Below, piece by piece: positions 47,200 to 58,834 of a DNA stretch of 64,000 bases. Positions within the stretch are counted from its first letter, which is position 1; each line of letters begins with the position of its first letter. The position numbers and the translations under genes are program-made. The notes beneath the pieces are model-generated. The model saw only the letters and a program-made list of their open reading frames with translations, had not been told where the DNA came from and ran no database searches. The stretch lies in the NCBI GenBank assembly GCA_031772625.1, contig CM062819.1, forward strand, positions 1,231,911,070 to 1,231,975,069. The letters are read 5' to 3'. The DNA comes from Pinus tabuliformis. Its lineage: Eukaryota > Streptophyta > Pinopsida > Pinales > Pinaceae.

Positions 47200-50100
47200 A
47201 ATCTTGGAAAAATGATTGGTTTCTTGATTCAGGAGCAACTTTCCATGTGACTTTTAGAAGATATTTTTTTGAAGACTTTACTGACAATGTTGATGGAGCA
47301 GTATACTTTGCAGACAAATAAAAACTCAATCCATCAGGGCTTGGAACAATCAGGCTTAAATTGCCTGGTCTTCCAAACTTTCTTCTGCATAATGTTCTAT
47401 ATCTCCCACAACTGAGGAGAAACTTGCTGTCCCTGGTCCACATCCACCAACAAGGACACTCCATTCATATGTTTGATGGCAAGCTTGAGGTAAGAAAAGC
47501 ATTCGACCACTCACTTGTCATGACGATTATAGAAGAAGAAAGGCTTCTCAAGCTGTAGGGTACCTCTGCTCGTGCACAAAATCTCTCATACAATTCTCAT
47601 TATGAAGAATGTACATTTCCATCAAGTTTATTATGGCATGCTAGATTTGGACACTTGAACTATGATAGCCTCCGCTTGTTGAAGAAAAATGGTGTTACTG
47701 GTTTGCCTACAATTCCTAGGAAACTTAAGCAATGTGATGCTTGCATTCTAGGAAAGCATAACAAACAGTCTTTTCATGATTCACATTCAAGAGAACATAG
47801 AAAAGAACTCATTCATTCAGATTTATGTGGTCTAATGCCTGTTCCTTCTGCAAATGGAAATAAATATATGATGACATTTATTGATGACTACACCAGAATG
47901 TGTTGGGCTTATTTATTGAAGAACAAATCTGATGCTTTTCAGACATTCAAGAACTTTCATACATGGATTGAAAATGATGCACAATCTCATATTGGCTCTA
48001 TTCGCACTGATAATGGAAAAGAATACACTTCAAATGAATTTGAAAACTATCTTTGCCAAGATGGGATCAAACATCAAACAACTGTGCCTTATAATCCCCA
48101 ACAGAACCGAGTAGCTGAAAGAATGAATAGGACAACCTTAAATATGGTACGCTCCATGATGTTTTTCAAAAATGTGAAATTGATGGTTTGGGCTGATGCA
48201 GTTCTATGTGTTGTATATGTAAAGAATAGATGTCCATCTAATGCTATTAGAAACAAGACTCCTTATGAAATGTGGTATGGGCACATTCCTTCGGTAAAGC
48301 ATCTCAGGGTCTTTGGTTCCACATGTTATGCCTTGATACCAAAGGTACATAGAAACAAACTTGGTGCAAGAAGTCGTAAGTGTATCTTCCTGGGGTATTC
48401 AAACACCTCCAAAGCATACCGTCTCTATGATGAAGTCAATAAAAAGTTTGTTGTATCTAGAGATGTAATCTTTCTTGAATCATCCAAAACTTACAAAGTT
48501 GTTGAGAGACAACTTGATCGCTTGGATAGATTCACAAATGCAAAGTCATTTCAAGAATTTGATAATCAGATTCCAAATCTTGAAGGGGGTATTCCTATAC
48601 TAGATCAATTTGTGGAATCTTCTTCTGAAGCACTCTCTCCCCCGCATGAAACTCCAACAACAGATGATACTTTGAGTTATGTGATGGACAAAATTGGGAG
48701 ACTCAATATTGATTCAGTCCCAACTCAATCAACGGAGCAGCCTGGACCATCTGAGAAAGGTCCCCCAAAGTGGCTGAAAAAGACACTTGAAAGTGTTCAT
48801 CCTGATGAAGCTGGAAAGATAGGAACTAGAAATTCAAACCGGAAAAATGGAGGTGATGTAGATGATTCTGATTCACCACTTGATATGGATGTTTCTTATG
48901 CTTGTGAATTGAATTTGTCTACAGATTTTGAACCAACTTCCTTCAAAGAATCTGCTTCTCATGATGAATGGAAAGAAGCAATGCAAAAGGAGTATGATGC
49001 CTTAATAAAGAATGGCACTTGGAAGCTGGTTGATCCTCCATTAGGAACCAAACCTATTGGCTGCAAGTGGGTCTACAAGAACAAGCATAAAGCTGATGGC
49101 TCACTTGACAAGCACAAAGCCAGGCTTGTTGCAAAAGATTTTGCATAGAAGGAAGGAGTCGATTATGAGGAGACTTTTTCCCCCACAACAAAATGGGCTA
49201 CCAACCTGACACTCTTTGCCCTAGCAACTCAGAATGGTTGGAAAGTCCATCAAATGGATGTAAAAACTACTTTCTTGAATGGAGATCTAAAAGAGAATGT
49301 TTTTATGTCCTAGCCTGAAGGATTTGGTGTGAAAGGACATGAACATAAAGTATGAAAAGTTGTGAAATCCTTGTATGGCCTCAAACAAGCACTGTGAGCC
49401 TGGTATGAAAAACTAAGTGAGCATATTCTGAAACTCAATTTCAAACATTATGATCTTGATGATGCAACTTTGTTTGTCAAGAAGGTTGGAAAAACAGTTG
49501 TATATCTTGTGGTATATGTAGATGATCTTTTGATGATAGGGAACAATGAGAGCTACATTGCATCCATAAAAAAAGGAATTGAGGAAAGGTTTTGAAATGA
49601 CTGATTTGGGCTACATTCATTACTATCTTGGTATTGAAGTAACTCAACATCCGAAGTCCATATTCCTTTCTCAAAACAAGTACATTGGAGATCTGTTGAA
49701 CAGGTTTGGCATGACCGAATGCAATCCTCTAACTACTCCAATGGAACAAAACTTAAAGCTCACATCCATTGAAGGAAAAGAATTTTAGGATGCAACAAAG
49801 TATATAAAACTTGTAGGATGTCTCAATTACCTAACTACTACCAGACCAGACATTTCATTTGCTGTTGGAATCCTCTCTAGGTTTATACAAAAGCCTTGTG
49901 AGGGACATTGGTCTGCTGCAAAAAGAGTTCTAAAGTACTTGAAGGGAACTCAAGACTTTGGAATCAAGTATACATAGGTGGGAGACTTCAGCTTGATTGG
50001 ATACTCTGATTCAGACTTTGATGGAGACAAATAAACTAGAATATCTACTTCATGTTATGCTGTGAGTCTTGGATCAAGAGCTGTCTCCTGGAGATCACGC

Positions 50101-50470
50101 AAAAAATTAGTTCCAACAGATTCCACAACAGAGGCAGAATATGTGGTAACAGTTGAGGCAACAAAAGAAATTGTGTGGCTCAGAAAAATTCTTGAAGATT
50201 TGTAGGTAAAACAAGTAGAATCGACTCCAATCATGATTGACAATACCTCGGCAATAAAGCTAGCCAAGAACCCAAAGTTCCATGATCGAACGAAGCACAT
50301 CAATACAAAATATCATCTGATTCGACATCATGTTGAGGCCAAAACAATCCATCTCCGCCATTGTTCCACTAATGAATAGATTGTAGACATCTTCACCAAA
50401 GCGCTTGGAAGAGAAAACCTTGAAAGATTCAGAATGATGCTTGGACTCACCAACATCCCTTCAGATTAAG
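47200..50470 (+). pseudogene. pol: pol region of element D (protease, integrase, RT, RNase H)
   Basis: Protease: WFLDSGATFHV. Pre-integrase zinc segment: LWHARFGHLNYDSL with CDACILGKH. Integrase core: HSDLCGL, FIDDYTRMCWAYLL, RTDNGKEYTSNEF, then AERMNRTTLNMVRSMM and the copia GYSNTSKAYRLYD segment. A Ser/Pro-rich spacer leads to RT: DEWKEAMQKEYDALIKNGTW, GCKWVYKNKHKADGS, KARLVAKDFA, then YVDDLLMIG. RNase H: GYSDSDFDGD, SRAVSWRSRKK, TTEAEYV, KNPKFHDRTKHI. The order and all motifs are those of plant Ty1/copia Pol. A long stretch from integrase into RT (47655-49148) is open; elsewhere there are several breaks. Confidence 0.9.
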
Positions 50471-50482
50471 GGGGGGGGGGAA
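50468..50482 (+). other. Polypurine tract of element D
   Basis: AAGGGGGGGGGGAA lies directly before the 3' LTR start TGTTGACACC. Confidence 0.85.
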
Positions 50483-50658
50483 TGTTGACACCTAATCATA
50501 GGGATTGGGTGAACAATTTTAATTCGTGTAAATAAATAATAGAGAAAATGGAGAGTCATTAGGAGATGAAATGAACAGTCACTCCCTCTTGTATAGAATA
50601 ATGAATAACCTGAATGAATAATATGATTTGATTTGAGGAGTTACCTCCTGGCCTGATA
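50483..50658 (+). repeat. 3' LTR of element D
   Basis: 176 bases matching 45096-45272, followed by the GGGAT duplication. Confidence 0.95.
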
Positions 50659-50663
50659 GGGAT

Positions 50664-51000
50664 TGCGGTTGAAAGGGATGCAGTGAACGGGAAATTCGGG
50701 TGAATATTATGGAAAAAGCCATGGTGGATTATGGAAAATAATGGAAATTATTGCAATGTGTTGGAAAGGACCATAATTCAATTCAATCATACATAATTCA
50801 AGTTCCAATGCGTATAGATAATTGTGCAAGGTATGTTGGAGATCAAAATGTTAATGTGGAGTGTACGAGTTGGCACGAGGTTCAACAAAAATGATGATGA
50901 ATCATTATTGTTGGTAAATACAACACATTTAACATTAATATAATACCTCCCCCCAACTAAGGGATGACCATCCATAGTCATGTCTAGTCATGTCATAGGT
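50664..51000 (-). other. Element E sequence between 3' ORFs and RNase H, with a second polypurine-like motif
   Basis: On the minus strand this joins RNase H to the 3' ORF region. It contains TTAGTTGGGGGGAGG (about 50947-50960), very like the 3' polypurine tract at 26808-26822. Confidence 0.55.
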
Positions 51001-53340
51001 GAAATGTCAATCAAATCCACGAATAAATCAGATACTTGATGGTTGTATGATCAGTGTGCATGAAAGCAGGATACCCTGTAATGTAATGCCACAACTTATT
51101 AATAGCATAAATAACAGCCAAAAACTCTTTTTTAGTTACCGTATAGTTCAATTCAGCAGGAGTCAAATTCTTGCTGACGTAATAAATCGCATACGGTTTC
51201 TTGTCCTCCTATTGTCCCAAGATTGCCCCTACTGTTGTGTGAGAAGCATTTGTAGAGATATGAAACAAGAGCTTCCAGTCAGGACCACGTAATATTGGAG
51301 CTTTGCAAACTAGTTCTTTGATTTTCACAAAAGTTGTTTCACATTCATCTGTCCACACAAATTTTGCATCCTTAGGTAACAATTGAAAAAGTGGAAATGC
51401 TATCTTAGATTTTTTTTCTATAAAATGTCTATAATAGCCAACATAACCGATGAAACTACGTACCTATGTTGGTGTCTTAGGTGTATGAAAATTTAATATT
51501 ACCTCTACCTTGGCAGGATCAACCCAAATTCCTGCAACTGAAAGCAGATGTCCCAACACTATTCCTTCCTTCATCATCATATGGCATTTTATTGTACTAA
51601 GAGAAAAATGTGTTTGCTGAAATCTTTTAAGTACTTTATCTAAGTTTTTTAGACCTTCATCAAAGGAATCCCCATATGGGGTGAAGTCATCCATGTAGAT
51701 TTCAACACTATCATTGACTAGATTAGAAAAAATCCCCAATATTGCCCATTGGAAGGTAGCAGGCGCATTACAAAGACCAAATGGGAGGAATCGGTATGCA
51801 AAGGTTCCCCAGGGGCATGTGAAGGTAGTTTTATCTTGATCCTTAGGGGCTATTTGGATATGGTTGTACCTACTAAATCCATCCAAAAAGGAGAAGAACT
51901 TCTTCCTGGTTAATGTATCAAGGACCTGGTCAATAAAATGTAAGGGAAAATGATCCTTCTAAGTTGCTTTATTTAATTCCCTATAATCAACAAAAATTCA
52001 CCACTTTCAATTATTTTTGGGAATAATGACTAGTGGGGATACCCATTGACTACCTGAGATTGGGTAAATAAATCCCACATCCAATAGTTTCAGTAATTTG
52101 TCTTTGACATTGTTCTTTGAGGCATGATTCATTCTTCTTTGTGGTTGCCTAACAGGTCGACATTCTTCTTTAATGTATATGTGATGAGTACATAAATCAG
52201 CAGGGATCCCTTTCATGTCTGTATATTCCCAAGCAAAGGCTTCTTTATGTTCCCGAAGGAATTTTAGTAACCATTCAGACTAGGAAGGTGAAAGGTCAGG
52301 ATTAATGTTCAATGTCTTCCCTGGTTCAATTTCTATAGGAATATTGTTACGGGGTACAATTATAGGAACATTTTCAACTTCAGTCTTTGGTTCAATAGCT
52401 TCCTGAACATTGCAACTCATAACAGATTCTAATAGCTAGCGGGTTGAATCAGAAATGAAATTGGGACTACTGATAAAATCACTAATGACATCATCTTTTG
52501 TTTCATCCTTAAAATATAGGGCTTCACCAATAGTAAGAATTGGTCTAATTTCTTCATTTTCAGGTTCAAGCCCTTTCACAAGTAGAGGTTTTTCTGTTAA
52601 GGTAAATCCTAGTTTATCTGATGAACTTGGTTCTGTAGGGGGATAAAGAATAAGATTCTTTGTAACTTCCCCATTAGATATTACCATATTTCCCGAATGA
52701 TACCCAATGTAAGCATCTGCGGTCGCAAGCCAAGGTATTCCTAAAATCAAAGGATGCCCACCAGCTGGGGATTGGGTATGTAATACTAAAATATCAACAG
52801 GGTACTGCCATGAGTCTACTGAAATAGTTATATCTTCCAACTTCCCTACCAGTCTTATAGTAGACCAATCTGCCAATTCTAGGATGGTGGGAGTTGGTTT
52901 AAGGTTTCACAGACCTAAGGTAATCACAGTTGCAGAATTTATAACATTAATTGCTGCCCCCAAGTCTACCAACACATTTGGGATATCAACCCCATTAATC
53001 TGTACTGTAAGAATCAGGTTCCCTGGATCTTTGTACTTAACAGGTATAGACTTCCCCAACATTATATCTGATAATTTTTTCATAACATGAAGAGTGAGTG
53101 GATCCTTTGGTTTTCTTCTAGGTTTCTTAGAGAAATATTCTTTTATTGTTTTGGCATAGATTGGTACATCCTTCATAGCTTGAAGTAAGGGGAATAAATT
53201 TTGCAATCCCCCTAAAATGTCAAATTTAGGAAGAGGACTCTGTTTGCTCAAGGATAGCCTCTTAGGATAAGGTGGACCAGTTTGACATCCTCTAGTAACA
53301 ATTATTTGAGAAGGGGGTTGTTGTTCCATAGGAATTTGTG
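51001..53340 (-). pseudogene. pol: pol region of element E (protease, RT, RNase H parts)
   Basis: Minus-strand motifs in order: protease with VDLGAAINVI and LGIPWLATADAYIG; RT with CTHHIYIKEECRPVRQPQRR, WVSPLVIIPK, MDGFSRYNHIQIAP, LPFGLCNAPATFQ and YMDDFTPYGDSF; and RNase H pieces at 51001-51350, including the region coding for the TEKEF-like and LNPAELNY-like segments. They are closely related to the same parts in elements A and B. I did not recognise integrase here. Fossil with many breaks. Confidence 0.85.
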
Positions 53341-53344
53341 TTGA

Positions 53345-55215
53345 ATCATCCCAGTTGTTCCAACAAAATTCCTAGGTTCTGGTTCCAAGACTTCATCATT
53401 AGTGTGTTCAACAATTATTGGTGAAGTCTGAGTATTTACCACCCGACCGCACCAGAGATTTAATTCATTACATTCTGCGGTGGAAATACTGTATGTTGGA
53501 AGTTTGAGTGTCTCAACTTGTTGAGCCCCCCTATTGTTTAGATTTGGGTTGGATTGAATAGGTAGTTGTGGACAAAGAGGAGGATTGCTGGTGGAGACAT
53601 TAGAGGGAAACTATAACTGCTGTTGTGGCATAGGCTGGGAGAATTGTCCTGAAGGAGGAGGAGGTCCACGCCAATTCTGGGACCATGAAGGAGTTGGACC
53701 AGACTGAGGGAACCATGGTTGCTAGGGCATTGGATATTGACAGGACTGTGGCCATGAAGGTGAAAAAGGTATAGACTGAGGCCCAAAATTCAAATTATTA
53801 AAATATTGAGAAGGGTCTTGAGGCATACCTTGATTCATGTTTTGTGGCCGTGGTTACCATGGTTTCCTTGATCCCATGAAGTACAACTTATCTACTTCTT
53901 CATTTTCTCCCTGAAAATCTGCCTTCAACACAGGAAGAGATGGACAAGTGTTAGTGGAATGGCTCTGTTCATATATTACACAGGTCTCAACAATATTCAA
54001 TGGACATTCCTTTAGTGAGTGCTTATTTCTGCATTGAGGGCATAAAATAGATATGGCCTTATCTACTTCCATCTACTTCTGTTTCACCTGTAAAACATCT
54101 ACCTGTGAGGATAGTGTGCTCAAGATAGCAATCCTCAAGTTGCCTAGCAAGTTTCCAATTTCTGCTTTCGTAACTCCACCGCTGGATGTCTTGAGGGTTC
54201 AAATTTCCTACCTCTGCCTCACAGCTCCACGTGAACACTTAATGCACAATTCACAAATGGTGTCAAAATCTTCCTTTGATATGTCTCCCTTTCCTACTAC
54301 GTTCAAAAGTTCCAAAGATTCCTCCCTTAGTGCCCGGAGAAAAAATATTTTCAAGATGTCCTTATCTAGATCACTATGGCCTGATCTTTGCAAACTATAT
54401 TGGAAATGTTCCACAAAGTCCTCCATGTTCTCATCCTTTTTTTGCATAATCTTAAAGATTTATTCCTTAACATCTCGAGATTTGTAGTATTCTTGATACT
54501 TTTCGAGGAAAATCATCTTCATATCATCCCATGTAGTAATATATTCCCCCCCTAAACCCATGAACGATATCAAAGATGTTCCCTTCAAAGTGGAGGGGAA
54601 TATCTTCAATTTCTGTGCATTAGAAATATAGCCATACCTCGACAGACAACATTGAATTCAAACAGGAAGTTGTCTAGATCTTCAAAAGAAAGACCATGAA
54701 AGCTAGGTAATGCTGTAAGAGGAATAGGCTTCACAAGTGCATCACCCCTGATATCACCAATTGGAAAATCGATCAAAGAAGTTGCAGGAGCCATGAATAT
54801 CTTCCAATTTTCACTTGGAATCTCAATAGGTTCTGGTTGTTCTATAATCCATGGTTGAGTCTTTTTAACAACACTCCCTTGATAAAATTGTGCAGTGAAT
54901 TCCCTCAAGTCTTCTTCTTCTTCTGAACTCACAATGTTCAGTTCTCCTGATCCTCTGCACTGCTTCTTCTTCCCTGAATTGTGATTTTGTTATTGAGGGA
55001 GGTTTTGGTTGTGAAACTGACTGCCCTCCAAATCTCGTATGAGATGTCACCCTAACAACAACTCGCGATGATTCTCCTGATTTAGCTCTTGAAATTATTT
55101 CTTGGATATAGGTATTTCTGCCTAGATATTTCCTTCCTCTTTTTGGGGGTCTTCCTCTGCCCCTTTTATTTGTATTTCTATTCATGCAATCAGAAAATAA
55201 AAGGAAAACATTCAA
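53345..55215 (-). pseudogene. gag: gag region of element E
   Basis: The N-terminal part (about 54960-55190) is very basic with an AT-hook-like NKRGRGRPPKRGRK. The capsid follows (LPSFHGLSFEDLDNFLFEFN, ENMEDFVEHFQYSLQRSG, LLNVVGKGDISKEDF). Then come paired short-spaced knuckles (CPQCRNKHSLKECPL, then CVIYEQSHSTNTCPSLP) and a Pro/Gln/Asn/Trp-rich tail. The plan matches elements A and B. Broken. Confidence 0.8.
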
Positions 55216-55224
55216 ATAAATTGA

Positions 55225-55495
55225 AAGCTTAGGACCTGGAGCAGGGTGAAAACTTCCCTCCCCAGGACGAGAGAGTAGCCCCTAAAAAGAAAGAAAAGAA
55301 GGAAAGCAAACCAACCACAAAATTCTAAGCTCAGGACCTAGAATAGAATGAAAGAAACATCCCTTCCCAAGATGAGAGAATGGTTCTAATGAAAGAAACA
55401 AACAATCTAATGCTTACGACCTGGAGCAGGGTGAAAAACTTCCCTCCCCAAGATGAGAGAACGGTCCTATGGTCAATATTGGTCGTACTTTCATG
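55225..55495 (-). repeat. Degenerate three-unit repeat in the leader of element E
   Basis: The block AGGACCTGGAGCAGGGTGAA...CTTCCCTCCCCA...GATGAGAGAA recurs near 55230, 55330 and 55415, with spacings of about 100 and 85 bases. It lies between gag and the primer site. Confidence 0.8.
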
Positions 55496-55507
55496 CCTTT
55501 GATATCC

Positions 55508-55525
55508 TCCCCAACAACAACTCCA
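55508..55525 (-). other. Primer binding site of element E (weak tRNA-Asp-like)
   Basis: The minus strand reads TGGAGTTGTTGTTGGGGA, three bases from the LTR end. It keeps the length and GGGGA end of the tRNA-Asp-type sites of A and B but has drifted. Confidence 0.6.
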
Positions 55526-55528
55526 AAA

Positions 55529-56409
55529 TGTTGGTGTTCAGATATGAATCATTCAATTCACCCAATTGCACATTAATTGTCAACTCGAGGCTCGACTGGT
55601 TATTTCAAGGCTATCATGCAAGGTATATGCAGGCCACAAATTACCTACCCAACATTGAATATTCAATCATAACATAACAATGTGTAATAACAAGTTATAA
55701 CAATAACGCCAAATAAGAGAAACAATAGGTTAAGACTCTCAACAACTCATTGAAATCATTACGCAACAAAGAGATAACCTAATAGAAAATAAACCTACAC
55801 ACACATCTAATCCAACAATGCCTGGTCAAGAGAGTGGGCCCAACTCCTTGATCAGGGCTGTGGCAAGATCGAGATCTATAAAATACTCAAAGGATCAACA
55901 ATTGTATTAATCAAAATGTCATTACAGAGTTTTTCTATTACAGCTCAAAAATATCGTATATCTCCTAGCAGTGGTTTTCCCAACCCTGTAATCACTACTT
56001 ATACATTTCATAAATCAACTGACAATGCCTAATATTACGATAGTTGTTTGCCTGCAAATACATAGCGATTTATTGAGATACAACATAATTCAAAGATAGC
56101 ACTTGTGCTGGTTAATAGGTTGATCCACCATTGCAGCAGATATCGAAAGATAGCGCTACCAGCTCAATAGTCATCATACGTTGAATCATGTCTTTGATCA
56201 TCATTCCTCCAAATTTTCATGAAAAATTAAGTTAGAAAGTTTCTTTAGGCAGTAATCCCTTATGACTACACTTCAATGATTAACAATTCACAAATACATG
56301 ACAATAGGTGTACCTTCACTGTTTAGAATGAAAATCAACCAATAAGGGCATGAAATGAGTAAAAGAAATTGATAAAAAGGTGGGTAAAAGTGGGCAAAAT
56401 TAGCAACCA
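55529..56409 (-). repeat. 5' LTR of element E
   Basis: About 881 bases from TGTTGGTGTTC to AGCAACCA on the plus strand, pairing with 25917-26807. Confidence 0.9.
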
Positions 56410-56729
56410 AAAATTATGACATAAAATAAACATTACTCTAGCATTTAAAGACCAATATTTCACACACATGCTGTAAAAGATATTGATCATAACTAATAGT
56501 CAAGACAAATGAAACCAACATACAACTTTATAATAACATCTGCATTATTGTTTACACATGGAATTTTTATATGCTTATAACTAGTGGATGACATTATGAA
56601 TGACATCATGAATATATTAGTTTATTTAAGGAAAAATGTTGAGCTTATTGAACACACAATTCTATTCACATTTTCTAAATGTACATTTTTTGTTGTTGTT
56701 GTAAAAAGGTGTTTTTTTATAACTCAACA
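56410..56729. other. Unassigned flank right of element E
   Basis: AT-rich, no gene or element recognised. Confidence 0.4.
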
Positions 56730-56787
56730 TGAGGGATAGGAGTAATTCCCTTCATGCTCAAAAATGAGTTAGCACATGGCATTTCAA

Positions 56788-56818
<31 letters not shown>

Positions 56819-57340
56819 TTAATGTCAACCGTTCATAAAATTTTTCAATGTCCATCTTAAATAAAATAATTTTATATCAACTTTATTTGTATATCTATAT
56901 ATAAAGTAATTGAAAGTTAAAAAAAAAATCCCTTATAATGTGCTTTCTATATCCCAGTGTGAAGGAGATGTGCAATTCCTTCCATAGTTAACGCACATTT
57001 GGAACTTGACATTATAAACGAATATTAATAACAAAAAATATATTTCAATGCCCATCATAAATAAAATGTTTCAATATCAACACTCACTTTTACATCTCGG
57101 TATGAAGGAGATGCACAATTCCTTCTATACTTAACACATTGTTGACCTGTAGCATTTAAGAAAAAATAATGACAAAAAATATATTTCAATCCCAACCACA
57201 AAGAAAATATTTCAATATCAACACACACTCTCTCTATATAAAATAATTGAAACCAAACAAATTCTTTTAGTTAAAATATTTTAATAGTTTGTTGCTCACT
57301 TTAATGGAGATGTGTAATTCCTTTTGTGCTGAAGATGGAG
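56730..57340. repeat. Degenerate tandem repeats with AAT microsatellite
   Basis: Two alternating motifs recur: GGAGATGTGCAATTCCTT-like (near 56733, 56962, 57104, 57303) and TTTCAATGCCCATCATAAATAAAAT-like (near 56838, 57037, 57179). Spacing is irregular, about 140-230 bases. An (AAT)n stretch with a poly-A tail lies at 56789-56818. Confidence 0.7.
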
Positions 57341-57422
57341 CTTTCTTAATGAGTATATCCTTGTAATGGCTTCGAACCTTATTGTCGAAGGGTCCCTCTT
57401 AAAAATATTTCTTCAAGGGATA
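57305..57422 (+). mobile_element. SINE-like copy, plus strand, left arm of an inverted repeat
   Basis: It matches, in opposite orientation, the copy at 57478-57642 from TCTTAATGAGTATATCCTTG to TCAAGGGATA. The 5' tRNA-like part is poorly kept. Confidence 0.45.
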
Positions 57423-57559
57423 AATATGTGTATACATGTATATGTAGATGTAGATGTACATATACATATACATATATATCCCTTGAATAAATATCTTTAA
57501 GAGGGACCCTTAGACAACAAGGTTTGAATCCATTACAAGGATATACTCATTAAGAGCTC
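57338..57559. repeat. Inverted repeat of about 82 bp with a 55-bp AT-rich loop
   Basis: Arms are 57338-57422 and 57478-57559. The arms pair over GAGTATATCCTTGTAATGG, GGGTCCCTCTTAAA and TTCAAGGGATA with scattered mismatches. The loop is a TATG/TACA-type simple repeat. Confidence 0.9.
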
Positions 57560-57642
57560 AACATGTCACATGTGGGAATTGAACATGTGTGGGGAGGATA
57601 TCAACATTTCTCGTAATTGCTAAAGCTACATCCAATTGGCCA
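57478..57642 (-). mobile_element. tRNA-derived SINE candidate, minus strand
   Basis: The minus strand starts GGCCAATTGGATGTAGC. A polymerase III A-box-like TAGCTTTAGCAATTA lies at about 57615-57629 and a B box, GTTCAATTC, at 57576-57584, about 45 bases apart. The body ends in a TATATG-rich tail. This is the shape of a tRNA-derived plant SINE. It is not a functional tRNA since no cloverleaf stem closes. Confidence 0.5.
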
Positions 57643-57659
57643 TATATATAATAACAATA

Positions 57660-58427
57660 ATCTAATTTTAAAGTAATGGCCAGGCCAAGGACCAAATTGA
57701 TGTATGAGGCCCACTTGTTTGTGGGATAAGGAAGGCAACTTTGTTCAATTATTTACTTGCTAAAGTATATGGAGGTGCATGCACTCTACTTTTCTTTGGA
57801 TTTGAATCCATGACCTCTTCCAAGGAAACACATCAATGTAAATCCATCTTAATTAACGATATAGGATTTGATCCCTCTTGAGAGATGATAGATTTAGAGT
57901 TAAGATGGATATATGTTGGTGCAATAACGATACATGAAATTCTCAAAGATGATCTAACCCTACCAAAGAGTGATAAGTAAAGCATTTACTAGTTAATTAT
58001 ACATGTAATCCAACCATATGAGCAATTTTATACTATGTGAATAAAAAATTGATTAAATTTGGTTTATCTAAACAATAATATCAATATAGGTTTGAATAAC
58101 ATAAAGTAAATGTGTTATTTTCTTTTCTTTTTTATTGTGAATTGAAAACTTCTATTAGCTAAAGAGAGTTACATATTGTCTAGACTCTTGTATGCCTATG
58201 GCTTACCACTAGGGAAATAAGACCATTGGCAAAACATGAGGGATCTTGTCCAAAATAACAATGAGTAGCATACAATCTAAAAAATGAAGCATACAATATC
58301 AAAACTAAAACAAAACCAAGCTTTATTAGCCTGAATGTATATAGTAGAAACTAACTAGTGACTAACATTTAGATATAAGAAATTATCAACAAAAAGAAAA
58401 GTAACAACCTTCATAGGTAGATACCAA
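57660..58427. other. Unassigned spacer with SINE-like B-box fragments
   Basis: No gene. The minus strand holds GGTCATGGATTCAAATCC (about 57795-57815) and GGGATCAAATCC (about 57868-57880), both like the B-box end of tRNA-derived repeats. Confidence 0.4.
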
Positions 58428-58676
58428 CTAAGAAACCAAATATATAAAATAACCCCTATCATTTAGAGAATTAAGAGGAGGTGGAGACTCAATAGGCATT
58501 GGATCCATAGAAATGTTAGGAGGATTCGAACCTTTGTCACACAATATGAATGTCTCTATCATCACTGGGCATTTGTCCATTTCTCTAAACTGTAGTTTGA
58601 GCTCATCCATCATCAATAAAATCTCATCTCTTGCATCATTCCTCTCTGCGAGGAATTTGCCTAAGAGCAACTCAAG
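58428..58676 (-). pseudogene. Possible terminal exon of a host gene, unknown protein
   Basis: The minus strand encodes LELLLGKFLAERNDARDEIL, then MMDELKLQFREMDKCPVMIE, then a Pro/Ser-rich tail ending at a stop at 58428. The N-terminal half is an amphipathic helix or coiled coil rich in Glu, Arg and Leu. A TTAGCAG directly upstream could be a splice acceptor, so this may be the last exon of a gene whose other exons lie to the right or are lost. Composition is unlike the retroelement ORFs around it. I do not recognise the family; a gene fragment carried by a transposon is equally possible. Confidence 0.35.
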
Positions 58677-58834
58677 CTGCTAACGAAGGTCGATTACATG
58701 CAAATATTGATTTTGTCAATCTCTCATGTGAACAAAGTAAACTATCAAATAGGAACTGTACTGAGTACCCATTTTTTTGAGGTAGCAAAAAATCATCCGA
58801 TTTTGTAAAATACTCATTCAAAATACACCTTTAT

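Larger units (their letters stand above)
45096..50658 (+). mobile_element. Element D: Ty1/copia retrotransposon inserted in element E
   Basis: Outline on the plus strand: short 5' LTR (45096-45272), tRNA-iMet primer site, leader, gag with knuckle, protease, integrase, RT, RNase H, poly-G polypurine tract and 3' LTR (50483-50658). Integrase before RT fixes the superfamily as copia. The GGGAT duplication is perfect. The LTRs differ at about 12 of 177 positions by eye. It looks whole in outline but carries several breaks. Confidence 0.95.
25917..56409 (-). mobile_element. Element E: Athila-like Ty3/gypsy retrotransposon split by elements B and D
   Basis: The outer LTRs are 25917-26807 and 55529-56409 and align along their whole length, with roughly one difference in ten bases by eye. 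Between them, on the minus strand: primer site, repeat-bearing leader, gag, protease, RT, RNase H, a 3' region with additional ORFs, and a polypurine tract. Two later elements lie inside it, B at 29548-44506 and D at 45096-50658; without them E would be about 10 kb. It is a broken fossil with many breaks, and the oldest element of this cluster. I see no clear target duplication at its outer ends. Confidence 0.9.

Noticed and set aside
56405-56420. Target duplication of element E
   Set aside because: GTTAT on the left and AAAAT on the right do not match convincingly.
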